Shown here: positions 49,208 through 60,709 of the stretch, one piece after another
Layout: every line of letters starts with the position of its first letter
Numbering within the stretch: the first letter of the stretch is position 1
Assembly: GCA_951230915.1 (NCBI GenBank)
Contig: OX579639.1
Location: forward strand, 21,266,001 to 21,330,000
Direction: 5' to 3'
From: Antitrichia curtipendula
Taxonomy: Eukaryota; Streptophyta; Bryopsida; Hypnales; Leucodontaceae
Length of the DNA: 64,000 bases
Translations under genes and position numbers: made by a program
The notes under the pieces: model-generated
What the model was told of the DNA's origin: nothing
Databases searched by the model: none
Seen by the model: only the letters and a program-made list of their open reading frames with translations

Positions 49208-49776
49208 AGACCAACTCATATCTATTTAGTACTATTTTGTAGGGTTGATTTGAAGAAGCCGGTCGCTTTTAGAGCATCCTACCTTACTCATGTCAAGCTA
49301 CTCACTTTGTTAATGCTGAAGTCAATTTTGCGGTATTTTGTATTACACCTATGAACCCATATCGGTCTAATTGAAAAGAACCTCATTAAGTCCCAAAGGT
49401 GTCCTTTATATGTGTATCTGTTAATCGCTTTGTCAAGAAGATGCATCTTGAGGACTCTAGTATAGCTTAATTGATGTTGTTGACTGTTTGTGCACGGTTA
49501 GCGGTCGCTAGAACATTAAATCTAAAACACAACTCTAGGGTGCATCTGCTTTCCCAGAAGACATGTACGATAATTTCCATGTGATGGCCACATGGCAGGG
49601 CAGCTGTAATCTGCTCCAGGGACGGGCCAATATAGTCATTGGCCCGTTAGTACCTCTCTATTTAGTATTTGCCATAATAGCATTGCTTGATTTTTGTGGA
49701 TGTACAATTGCGAGAGCTTTGTGGATGCTAGATGTGTCTTAAGACCGCTTTTATCTGTTTTGTCTGCAGCCCATGT

Positions 49777-50364
49777 TTAACACCTAAAGCCCCAAGGTTG
49801 TTTTTTGCCAAAAATCACTCAAAACTACCACTTCTACTGTATTCACAGAAGAAATCCACTTTTTCTATTTTTTCGGGAATTTAACCGTAGGATTTTGTAC
49901 TGAAATTGTCGAAGATCATGTAGTAAAAATTTCATTAAATTTCACAGTACGGATTGGAAGATATTAGCATTCAAAGTTGAACAAATTTTTTTTTTTCAAG
50001 AAGATGCTTAAATTGTCCGAAAAACTAAGAGTGTCCATAACTTTCTCATCCCTAGTCCAAATAGAATGAAACAAAGCTTCACGTATAGGAAAAAACATAT
50101 TCTTCTAGTAAAAAAATTTAAAAAAAAAATATTTTGAGTTTATGTAAATTTTTTGGGGCTGCCCGAGAATGTTTATTTCTTGCTCATTGTGCCATAATTT
50201 TTTTATCCGGCATCCGATTGAAACAAAAATTATATATCCACAAAGCTCTTTGAGCTACACAACTTTAGAAAATCTAAAAAAAGTTCACTTGAAATTGAGA
50301 CAAATAGGAACCTACTTGGACCCAAATTGTCCCCCGAGGGGACAAGCGGGGCTTCAGGGGTTAA
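49777..50364. mobile_element. TTAA-flanked non-autonomous element, 0.59 kb
   Basis: The left end reads TTAACACCTAAAGCCCCAAG and the right end GGGGCTTCAGGGGTTAA. It contains the CTGCCCGAG and TGTCCCCCGAGGGGACAA blocks typical of the family. It is nearly the same length as, and inverted with respect to, the copy at 50772-51356. The open frame at 50169-50543 runs through it and is not a gene. Confidence 0.7.
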
Positions 50365-50771
50365 CTAGTTCGTCTGCAACTATGCTATTTTGGAACTTAG
50401 TGAATTCTTACCTTCAGTTTCTACTGAAGAAAGCTTCCGTTGCTCGGAAATGTAGTCATTCTAGTGTTGTCGAGCTTCCATCCGTAACACAGGTCTTGGA
50501 ATGTGTTTCGCCGGGTCCGCCTTCCTCCCATGTATGTTTTTGATGACCGTTACGTGGCTTATTTTGTACCTGCCACAGACTGAAGTCGCTTAGGATGTTT
50601 CCTAAAAACGAATTTGAAGTTCACTTAAACCTTCATATACAAAGAACCGCAAGTCATCATTTCGAACAGCAATGGGCATCATAGCATAAAGTGCATGGAT
50701 TGCATTGAAGCCCACTAGGATGAAATTTGCAATTTCCGAATTCATATTTGCAATCACAAGTTCCGAATTAG

Positions 50772-51356
50772 TTAACCTTTAAAACAATGCTTATCCCCTT
50801 GGGGTACAATTTGGGTCCAAGTAGGTTCCTATTTGTCTCAATTTCAAGTGAATTTTTTTGAGATTTTTTGAGGTTGTGTAACTTTCGAAGAGCTTTGTTG
50901 ATATATAATTTTTATTTCAATCGGATGCCTGATGAAAAAATTATGGCACAATCAATAAGAATTGGAGATTGGCGGGCAGTCCACAAAAAATATGGAAAGG
51001 CAACATCAATTTTTTCTACTTTTTTTCCTAAACGATTATGTTTTTACTTGTACGTGGAACTTTGCTTCATTCTATGTGCATTAGGAATGAATAAGTTGTG
51101 GATAATTTTCAGTTTTCGGACAATGAACCGCATTTTTCTAGAAATTTTTGTTTTGTTCAACTGTGAATGCTAATATTTTCCAATCCGTACGGTGAAATTT
51201 GAGTAAAGGTGCACTACATGATCTCAGACAAGTGAAGTACAAGATCGTATGGTTGGAAATCCAAGAAAAAAAAAAAAATTAAATTCCTTAAGTTAATACA
51301 ACAGAAATGGTAGTTTTGAGTTGTTTTTGCATAAAACAATCTTGGGGTTTTAGGAT
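50772..51356. mobile_element. TTAA-flanked element, inverted copy with one degraded end
   Basis: Starts TTAACCTTTAAAACAATGCT. The following 60 bases (ACAATTTGGGTCCAAGTAGG and onward) match the reverse of the right end of 49777-50364 almost exactly. The other end, CTTGGGGTTTTAGG near 51342-51355, corresponds to the left end of that copy, but its TTAA is lost. Confidence 0.65.
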
Positions 51357-54140
51357 TTCATGGACACTAAAAAATAAGAAATTTTAGCGCTAGAAAATTT
51401 GAGGCACTGTTTACATTATTTCTTCTAATGGTGCAATAGAGGGGTCAGTCGTTCAGGCCGACTTCGTAGGCTTTGACTTCTTTGCATTGTGTGTTTTAAA
51501 GAAAATTTTAACCACGTCACAGTCCTGTATTCATTGTAAGAACACTTGAAATAAAAGAAAACAAATTTGGACAGTCGAAACATTGAATTTTGTGGAACTA
51601 GGACTTCATAATATCTTGTAGAAGGTCGAAATCTGCGAAGTTATCAAGTGACATGCAAGTTTGTTGTACTTGTCTTCTACGTTCAAAACAAGTGTAATAT
51701 GGTCAATAGCTTTAGATGAGGACAGTAGGAGGAAGTTGTCATTTGTAATTGAAATGAATTATATTAGATTCACGGATTGATTGGTTTCATTGAAAAGCAA
51801 TAATGACATGAAAATGAATAACAATGTACACAAGTACATAGTTTTCAATTACATGTTCTCTATTACTTAAAAACTGAAATTCACAATTAATGAACTACAT
51901 GTTGTGGTGCTTCAAAGGGTTGCCTAAAAGGCTATCTTGTTTACCTTCATTTTTTAAATTGCTTCACTCTTTTATGATTCTAGCCCTCTCAATTTAACTT
52001 TGTTCTCAATAGTGCAATTTTGAAGTTGTATTAGTGGTCTAAGAGTTTTCCTTGAATTGTTTGTAAATTTAATGTTATTATATTATATGAAGGTAATTCA
52101 ATACTTAAGAAAATTTGGTACCTTTGATTTTGAAACCTATATCCTGGAAGAGAATGAATGGTGGAGTTTCTGATTGTGCATCTTGTTATAGCAGATATCT
52201 CGAGAATTTTGAAGGTTGCAAAACACAACAATCAACAGTGAAAGCGGGATAGTCACGCATGTTACGTAGGTGCCTATAAAATCAAGAGCAGCAAGAACAT
52301 CTGCATTAGGTACGTCTTTTCTTTTCTTTTTTTTAAAAGCAATTCATTAATATAAATTGATATTTAATCATGCTGATTTCATTCTCTCTTTGTATATTAT
52401 TTTTTTTTCTTTTCATATATGAAAATGTTTTTGGGAAATATGAATTTACGCCATCTGTGATTACTTATGAAGAATTTCATAAATCCAATGGAATTCAAGT
52501 TGAAGGTGTAGTTAGAATCACTAAGAAACTTATAACCAACAAGTAAAAAATGTTAGATCCATTTAACCCATTCAATTTATGGAATTTTGTGAAGTGGTAG
52601 GCACGGGAGATGTATTGATCAATTCCTTGTTGTCTCATCTTATGTACTTATAGATCATTGCTTTTAGGAAGTCGTATTGATGATTGTTTTAGAGAAATGT
52701 CATTGACAATTAAGAATTGAATTATCTACAAGTAAAAGTTTTTTAACACATAGAAAAAAATTCAAGAAACCCACATGAAGAAGCAAGAGAAAGGGAGCCT
52801 CTGCAATCATTTAGAATTTGTAGTAGTGATGTATATGTATAATATAGGTCATATTTTAGAAAATCTAAGAGCACCAATGTTCTATACAAGTGAAATGTAT
52901 GAATGTTTCTTGAAAACAGTTAACCCCAAGTATTGTTTATTTGAATTGCACAAAAAATAAGGTAACAAGGATTGAATAAATGTTCAATATTTTTATTGGA
53001 GTATTTGAGTAAGATGTTGAAGTTAGAATGGATAAATGTACCGTACAAAGTACGAAGGGGGAATTCAGTATTACAAAATTGGTATGAGTACATATTCAGT
53101 AATAGCTAGAAGGTATGTGAATATACTATGTATGATGTATTTGTTTATCAGTAGTTCATAAAGTATTTCATTACAACTGCTTTATATTTTGGAGATTCAA
53201 AAGTGCAAGTTTTTGAAATAGAAATTTTTATGAATTACTTAGTTTTGGTTGTGCATTAAATTTGTTTTGCTTTTTTTTTAGCCATTGTTATCGAGTAAGT
53301 GTTTTTTCAATTTGTTTTGCGGTGGGAGGATTGTATACGAGTTTTTTACGTATATTCCAAATCCACTGAAGTTGGATTCTTGTTGTTTGTTTTCATTTAT
53401 AAATTTATAGTAGAAGTTATGTCCACCATATACATATAGAATTTGTTGAGCTACTATCAACAAAGGAGAGATTAAAAGGAAATATATAGTAGATCTTTTA
53501 TGTAGTTTTATTAAACTGAAATACATTGTCACAGAGAAAACATAACAGTATGTAGAAGTACTCATTTAAATAAGGTAAATGATTTTTGAATCGGGAGTTT
53601 AGGAATTGAAAAACATACGGAATTTTTTTTGTAAGATAACTTTCATTTTGAAGTGTGGAAATGATGTTACTTTAATTGAGAGACTAATGAACAACATATG
53701 AAGGTAATGATAAAATCATACATGTAATGTTGTATTGAGAAGAGATATATAAGATTTTCACATGTCAATCACGTTGAATTTTTTTGGATTAAAAGTGTAG
53801 TGCATTCATTAGAGAAATTAATGTGATATTCATTGTCATGCATAGAACAAGTATTATTGAAAAATAATTGGGTATGATTTTAGAAATTGGATTGTTGTTG
53901 GAATTGATTTTTTTTTTTCATTGGAAAGGTTGGACCTCTATGTACTTACATTTAGTACCATCGGAATAATACTCGTTTGTCTTTTTGCATGAGTTTTTCA
54001 AAATTAACGACAACGATAGTTTACTCTTCAAGTTTGATACAATTTGAATAATAATTTTTAATTTATTCTAATTCATTTAAAAACTCCTCAGAACATCAAA
54101 GAATGCTAAAATATTGATGCACTTTCCTTTTTAGGGCATA

Positions 54141-57100
54141 ATGGCACCGAAGATGCACTCAAAGTGGTTGGAGCACGGATGGTGGATTGTAGCAAACGAC
54201 AGTGACAAGTCTTCTTTGTGGATCACAGATTTTCCAATTGGGCAGGGCCGTTATGAGTCTGCATTGGCGTCCTCACATGGAGTCATCGAGGGCCTCACGG
54301 GCACCGTTGACGGAGGATTGACTGTGTCAGTGACCACAACAGAAACGGCACTTGAGAAGTATAAACTGAAGAAGATATTGATGATGGCTCCGGTTCCGCC
54401 AGAACTTCTCTTAGTTCTTACTCCGATGCGTAGCTTGAAGAGTGTGGCAAAAGATTGGAAGAAAGTGCCTCATGAATTGCAGGTTAAACGAGAGGGAGCG
54501 GTTCAGAAATTCATGGGGATGACCTCTGAACAAGTGCAAGCATTGCGTCATCGATACCGGGAGATTCTAAGCCGTGAAGAATTAGAGAGGATGAACGCAG
54601 GTGTTGTGCAGGAGCGGCCTACACCAAGAGATCCAGAGGACTTGAATGAAGTATATCGGGATCTTACTACGCCAGTGAATCCAAATTGGATTCCACTGGA
54701 TGAACGGAACCAGAAGCGAGTTGCTGTTGAAAGGGGATTAGGAATGCATGCAAATGAGGAGGTTAATCCTGGTGGAACGAGGGCACAGCGTCAACGCCTC
54801 CAATCTGCAGCAACCGATGTTGTTGTTCAACCTAGAAGTGATACTGAAGAGGTACAAGTGGAAGCGAGCGGAGCATTGAGGCCACCTGTATTGGAGATGG
54901 AAGTTGCGGAAGAGTTGTTGCAATCGAAGGGGGAGGCAACTCAGAATCCTGTACCAAGCAAACTCTTGTTTTTTCCTGAGTTTCCCAGTGAAGGAGAAGA
55001 AGGAGCTCCAACCACAATCACGGAAGTTGGATCAGGATCAAGATCAATACAACCAAGAGTTGGCTCAGGTGCAAGAGTTTACAGGTCACATGTTGTAGTG
55101 GCCAACGTGGATTCTGCAAGGATTGCCAATCGTGTAGGACGGAGTGCTATTAGGGGACGCGGTGCTAGTGGAGGACGTGTTATTGGTGGAGGACGTGGTG
55201 TTGGTAGAGGACATGGTGGGGGTGAGGTGCAACGTGATTTTGCAATGCAAAACATCTCAGAAGACCAAGCAGGGCATCGCATTTGTGCAACGGATGCTGG
55301 AGAAGAGCAAGGCGCTAGGAAGCGAACGGCAGCACAAGTACGTCGTCGAAGAGCAGCCTCACAAAGTCGCCCTCCACAAGGAAATGATGGCAAAAATGCT
55401 GTCATTGATGATGATTCCTCTAAAGGTGAACCAGAACAAGAGCCTAGAAGAGTATTGCCGAAGAGCATTACGAATGCTCTTGTTGTTTTTCCTACTGAGA
55501 TTGAGTACAAAGCATGATATATATGGGGACAGAGTTTGATTTTTGATGCGAGGATCGATAGCATCCGCGATGTGGCTAACGCAGAGACAAACCACAGGGT
55601 GCTAATGGATTGGTGTGTGAATGAAATGTACAAGCGCCTCAAGGGATCCGAAGCTGATGGAATAAGTGCGATTACACTTCGCCCCATTGCATATCGCTAT
55701 GACAGTAGCAATGACGAGGGAGAGACGGAGGTGACGGAGGTACCGTTTAGCCAAGAAAGTGCTGCACGTGAATTCGAAGCCGTGTATTTGAAACATTGCC
55801 GAGCGGATTCATTGCTTTCGAGCACCGCATTGCAGAGGAGGTGGATGGAGAGCAATATTGTTTGGGAGCCAGTAGATGGCCAGCATATTGTTGGTGCTTG
55901 TAAACAAGCTAAACGAGAGAAGGAAGAGGGACTTTTATCCAATGAAGAGTATCATACGCAGTTTGTGAGCCGGAAAGCAAAGTTTGTGGTGTACTACAAT
56001 CTGCAGTTTTCTATAGAAGCGTCGGTCAAAATAAATGCGAAGGAGTTTGACAGGAAATTCTTCACCACGCATTACGAAAATCTCATCAAACTGCGCGATA
56101 GATGAAGAGCGTGTGGAAGTCCAAGTGTTGCTATTCGGGCTGACGATGCATACAGAGCAAAAGCATTGACAATGGCAGCGAGTGCATTACATTTAAGTCA
56201 AAGCTTATCAAAGCGTGTATCGTTGGGGGAGTTGTCGAGGAAGATGGTGGACTATACACGCCATACTTGGCATGAAGATGAGGAGTCCTATAAGGCTATC
56301 TTGCGGGTGTGAGAGGATTATGAGGACGGGAAACTATTTTTCAGCAAGAAGGCAGAAAATAAATGGAAGAAGATGGCTAGAGATCAGAATCTTGATGTTA
56401 CAGTGGATGGAAACCCGAAGCGGAAGAGGATGGAGAAGACTTGGTGGAGGACTGGAGGCCGTTGAACAGCATCTCTACGGAGAACTATGTACGTGTGGTC
56501 AAAGAGATGTGTGCAAAGGATGTGGTGAATGGAAAGCGTCCTTCGCAGCGATACTATTTCAATGATGTTGCTTCCGCAAACCCATCCAAAGGTACAATAG
56601 CGCATGCGGTAGACAGAGTACAGCGGAAAGATGCCATCAGAAACGAAATTCGGTTTCTTATGGTAGAAGTAGGGGATGAAAATCCATCGTCTCCGGATGA
56701 TTTCTTTTCCATCAACGCAAGCAAGTATGGAGATTCGGAAGGAAGGCAATTCATCTTGATGGGGAGGACATTGGATAATGACACAAAGACCTCGTGGTGT
56801 TTTCCTGCAGTGACGACGGTTCAAATGCTGAGCACTTTAGAGAATGCCGTCCTAGCTTTCGTTAGGCAACACTTTGTGGATATCCGAGCGGGTCGCAAAG
56901 ATTATGCGGGATATGGTCAGGACGTCGAGGATGTATCAAATGCTTGTTGGAATTGGCAAGTTGCAATCTCTGTAGTGCAACACGAAGAGCGGGAAGCCTC
57001 ATTTCACATGAGATGTAGAGGAGGGTTCTTTGAGGACGAGAACATCCAACTTGGCAAACCATGTTTATGGATTTTTGATTGTAGACGTGGAGGTTCGCAA

Positions 57101-58541
57101 GGGGAAGACATACCATGGTTGAACAAGGATTATAGCAAGGTTGTGCAACAACTCAAAAACTGGATGTCTTGCATTTTTCGTTGGAATGCCGTGTTTTTGT
57201 TTTCGCTAGGCGTATCATTTGACGAAGAGATGGAGTCGAGGATGGCGTTGCCAAAAGGCTGCCACGTGCTCCAAGGTTCTTGGATATTTCAAGCAGAAAC
57301 AATGTCCTCATACGTGAATGATCTGCGTCATGGCGAGCAACGACGCCGTGGTGTACAACTTGTTGGTAGCATTGTCATCCTCTTGAATTATCCCGAAGAG
57401 AGTGGGTTCATGAAAAACCTTCCTAGCAGTACAGATGATTTACATGTTATACTTCAAGACTCTTGGAGTACAGAAGTGATGCCTCGAGCGCAAGACAAGT
57501 TTGAGAGGACATCAATGGAGTTGAAGAGATTAATACAAATGTATTTGCCGCGGAATTGGGGGTTGGTAACATTAGGCATCACAATGGCAGTGCCAAGGAT
57601 TTTGGAGACAGGATATGTGGGCAATGATGTTATCATTATGGAAGGTGTCTCCTTGAGAACGCAATTTGTGTACGACAAATTGCAATCGATGTATGGGGAG
57701 AAGTTGGTGATGGTGAACAGTGTGAGTATGGCCGTCGAACGCAGACCCTCACAGAGGTTGACTAGAGGAGAGAGCTTGCCTGGTCCTGCTGTTTCTGAAA
57801 CAGATGGAGGTGTGTCACCAGGTAGAGTTGAAAGACTACCGCGGTCATCTAGGGACTCCTCCGATGAAGAAGGGAGAGTTCAAGGGAAAAGACGGGGAAG
57901 ACAGAAGGGGAAAGCTAAAGCAATTGATTCGGGAGCTTCATCAACGAACGAAAATGAGAGTGATGCCGAGCGGACACAGTCTGACAGATTACCAAGTGCT
58001 GGCCGAAGTTTAGATTCTTGTGACACTGATGCAGTCAATGACGTCCGTAGAGACCAAACAAACTGGATGGAAGTAGAGCAAGACCCGGATTTTGTTGTTC
58101 CAGAAGTAGTTGAGGAAGTGGACATCGTGGAACCGGAACAAGTTGAAGAGGGTGTGGGAGAAAATGTAGATACAACAGCACAAACGGAGTCTATGTCAAA
58201 GTTGTCAGCATTCAGCCAATTGGATCAAATGAACTTTGTCCCGGATGGTGAAGGATATTATCGTAATAGGAACAACGTTCGATTCACTCGGACAGGTGAA
58301 GGACCACATTACATTTATCACCGAGTGACTTCCATCTTGGAAGGACCTTCTTTGACGCCAATTTTATGCAAGCGCCATGGTGGATACGGCGTGGCAGTTT
58401 ATCTCTTCGCCTTCAATGAGTCCAATACATGGACCAAGTGCACACGATCAAGCGGAGGCAACTGGTGGAGGAGAAGGAGGAGACTTGGTGCAATCATCTG
58501 CACAAATATTGGAGACACCGGATGAAGCAGGGCCGTTATAA
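54141..58541 (+). pseudogene. Unrecognised large protein, right-hand gene of the giant element, multiply interrupted
   Basis: From ATG at 54141 one frame continues to about 56400 but is broken by TGA at 55515, 56103 and 56310. Near 56405-56440 the coding signal moves to another frame (open from about 56420, 694 codons to 58525), indicating a frameshift. A further shift near 58440 would end the protein at TAA 58539-58541 with a more typical acidic tail. I recognise no family. Visible: an Arg/Gly-rich stretch (RGRGASGGRVIGGGRGVGRG, near 55150), a basic segment (KKRKR-like near 56400), a long globular region at 56450-57700 rich in Trp and aromatic residues, and a low-complexity acidic C terminus (VVEEVDIVEPEQVEE). 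Its place opposite the DUF7869-like gene suggests the partner protein of the same transposon. Confidence 0.6.
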
Positions 58542-59034
58542 GAGACATAGTAGTACGTGTGATGGTAGAATACGGTGTGTGAGAGTATAGACCTTGTGTG
58601 CTAGTTTTGAAAGACTATGGAGATGTTTGAATAATTGTATGGTTTTTGATTGGTGTGAGCACATAATTAAAATATGTGAAGGTAGTTGTAAAACCTTCAA
58701 TGTCATTATGGATTTATAAATAAATATTCCAAAAATTGTGGTGAATATTGCCGTACACATGGTATACGCATGTAAGTATTATAACATGAATGTAATTGCA
58801 AAGTGCTAAGCATGAATGTGAATACAGTAGACCAAACCAAATGATTGATAGGAAGAAATATTATGTGTTGGACTTGTATTTCTCTTGGAATAACTGAAAT
58901 TGCATCCTCATAGAGAGTTTGCATTCGAAGTGATAGTATTGCATGCTGAAATTAAAAAATTGATCTCTTGAAAATCTGGGGGGTACTCAAGCTTTTGATA
59001 ATACATTTTTTGTGAATAGTTTTGCATACGATCA

Positions 59035-59054
59035 TTGCACTTGGCCAAGTGCAA
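59035..59054. repeat. 20-bp perfect palindrome at the right terminus
   Basis: TTGCACTTGGCCAAGTGCAA. It is made of two inverted TTGCACTTGG units, one of which is the inner end of the terminal repeat. The left terminus has the same 10-mer twice, in direct orientation (36506-36515 and 36528-36537). It may be a binding site for an element protein. Confidence 0.85.
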
Positions 59055-59073
59055 GAATGTCTAATTCAGTGTT
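59045..59073 (-). repeat. Right terminal inverted repeat of the giant element
   Basis: Exact inverted match to 36487-36515. On the inner side it is fused to a second TTGCACTTGG, forming the palindrome at 59035-59054. Confidence 0.8.
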
Positions 59074-59778
59074 TTTATTGATAGAACTTACATTCAAATG
59101 TTTTTCCAAATTTTTTTAGGTTTAATTAATTTAGTGATGTTCACACATTAGCTATTGACCCTATTGGCTATGCTCTTGATTGCTTGTAGATCAACTTCTT
59201 ATTTCTTAACAAAATACAGCTATTATAGGCCTTATCTAAATGCACAAAAAAAATAATCATTATTTTACGTCACCCATAAAATTAAAGTCACAAAAAGAAA
59301 CCAAAATTTAGTAATGAACAATCACATTTTGTTCTCAACGGATACCCAAATTTGATGGTTTGAAAGTAAGAATTAACAAAATAAACCACATGATACATAA
59401 ATATCAGTTAAAATTTATAAAATATTAATAAATAAATAAATCATTTCATGTTTTAGTTGGGAAAGTATTCAACACATCAATTACTCAAAAATAAAGATTT
59501 ACTTTGGCTTTGGGAAGTTCATGTTTACCTTTTTGTTTTTAGGTTTATAATAAAAAAACTCTTTTGATCTTACATGCAATATTGTAATATATAATAGTCA
59601 ATAATCTAGCTTAAGCTTCTAGTAGGCAATGTACCAATACTTAACATTAGCATATCAATTTCAAAGATTAAGATATGCTTAGTTTTTGGAAGTTCACAAT
59701 CTCCTATTTGTTTTTTGGTTTATAATTTTTTTAAATAATTTTGGGCTATTACAAGCCAAGTAAAGTCAACAATTTAGT

Positions 59779-60709
59779 TTAACCCCTGAAGGACCAAGGC
59801 CATTTTTCTGCCAAAAAACACTCAAAACTGCCATTTCTATAGCAAAGAGTAAAAAAAATTGAAAATTGTTTTTTTTTCACATCTAACCGTAGGATCTTAT
59901 ACCTAACTAGTATGAAAATGTGTGGATAAAATTTCAGAATTTTTGACCGCACAGATTGCAAGATATCTGCGTCTAAAAAGAAAAAAACAAGTATTTCAGC
60001 ACATTGCGGGACTAGATTTTATGACTTTGAACATTTTTAACTTAAATGTTTTGCAGTACAAAGTTTTGAGCTTTTAATCTTTATAGTGGAGAATTGAGTT
60101 GAAAGTCTAGGAAAAAAAAAAAAATCCAAAAAAACTTAATTTTCATTATTAAAAAAATTGTTAAGTAGAAGTAGGTACAAGATAGAAAGAAAATCTAAAA
60201 TTTTAATATCTTTTAGATGGAATTAAAAAGCACTAATCCCAATGGTGAGATTGTTCTAGCAAAAAAACTAAACCCTGTGGAACTTTTTTTTTTTAAAAGT
60301 TATAAAAATTGCATTCAGAAATGAATCTTACAAGTTATTTTTTCAGGAAGATGCTCTAAGTGCCCAAAAAACAAGATTGTCCATAACTTTCTCATAAAAA
60401 ATCCAAATGAAATGAATAAAAGCTTTCCAGATAGACAAAAATATAATCTATAAGAAAAAAAAATTAGAAAAAAAAAAAAAAAAAAATTGAAATTTTTTTT
60501 TGCTGCCCCCTGACCGCTGTTTTGAGCTTATTTGATCATAACTTTTGTTTTCGGGCACCGATTGTGAAAAAAATTATATTCCCAGAAAACTAATCAATTT
60601 TTCTATCTTCAAAAAAGAATTCAAAAAATCACGACAAAAATTCAGCCCACAGGTACCTGCCCAAAATCCCGTTTGTCCCCCGAAGGGACAATGGTCCTTT
60701 AGGGGTTAA
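59779..60709. mobile_element. Complete TTAA-flanked non-autonomous element, 0.93 kb
   Basis: The best-preserved member of the family. The left end is TTAACCCCTGAAGGACCA and the right end in reverse is TTAACCCCTAAAGGACCA, one mismatch in 18. It contains AT-rich filler, a GCTGCCCCCTGACCGCTG block and GTCCCCCGAAGGGACAA near the right end. No open frame is present, so mobilisation would need a transposase from elsewhere. Confidence 0.75.

Larger units (their letters stand above)
47764..49285. mobile_element. Candidate TIR element carrying an 81-bp tandem repeat and a nested TTAA element
   Basis: AAGGTAGGATGCTTTAAAAG at 47764 is repeated in inverted orientation ending at 49285, with one mismatch in the first 20 bases and both ends extending to GCG. 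The interior holds the 81-bp array and a complete TTAA-flanked element. A third, direct copy of the terminal motif lies at 45263. No clear target duplication was found, so the true extent is unsure. Confidence 0.5.
39999..54140. other. AT-rich core of the giant element with nested insertions
   Basis: Fourteen kilobases between the 5' ends of the two outward-facing genes. I find no convincing coding exon in it. Positions 40000-43700 and 51400-54100 are plain AT-rich DNA. Positions 43.7-51.4 kb hold several younger insertions, listed separately. A splice acceptor-like TTTTTAG sits just before the ATG at 54141, so a 5' leader exon of the right-hand gene may lie further up. Confidence 0.5.
36488..59072. 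mobile_element. Candidate giant TIR transposon, 22.6 kb, two outward-facing genes
   Basis: A perfect 29-bp inverted repeat begins at 36487 and ends at 59073. Taking the element as ACACTG...CAGTGT, both sides are flanked by TTTTA (36483-36487 and 59073-59077), a possible 5-bp target duplication. The minus-strand gene ends about 300 bp inside the left repeat and the plus-strand gene ends about 530 bp inside the right repeat. They are transcribed away from each other from a 14-kb AT-rich core. This symmetrical layout is what ties the repeats to the genes. Both genes contain stops, so this copy is dead. I do not recognise the superfamily; the CACTG ends recall CACTA/Chapaev types but neither protein looks like theirs. 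Confidence 0.62.

Noticed and set aside
50169..50543. 124-codon plus-strand frame
   Set aside because: Lies across the right half and terminus of a TTAA-flanked non-coding element.
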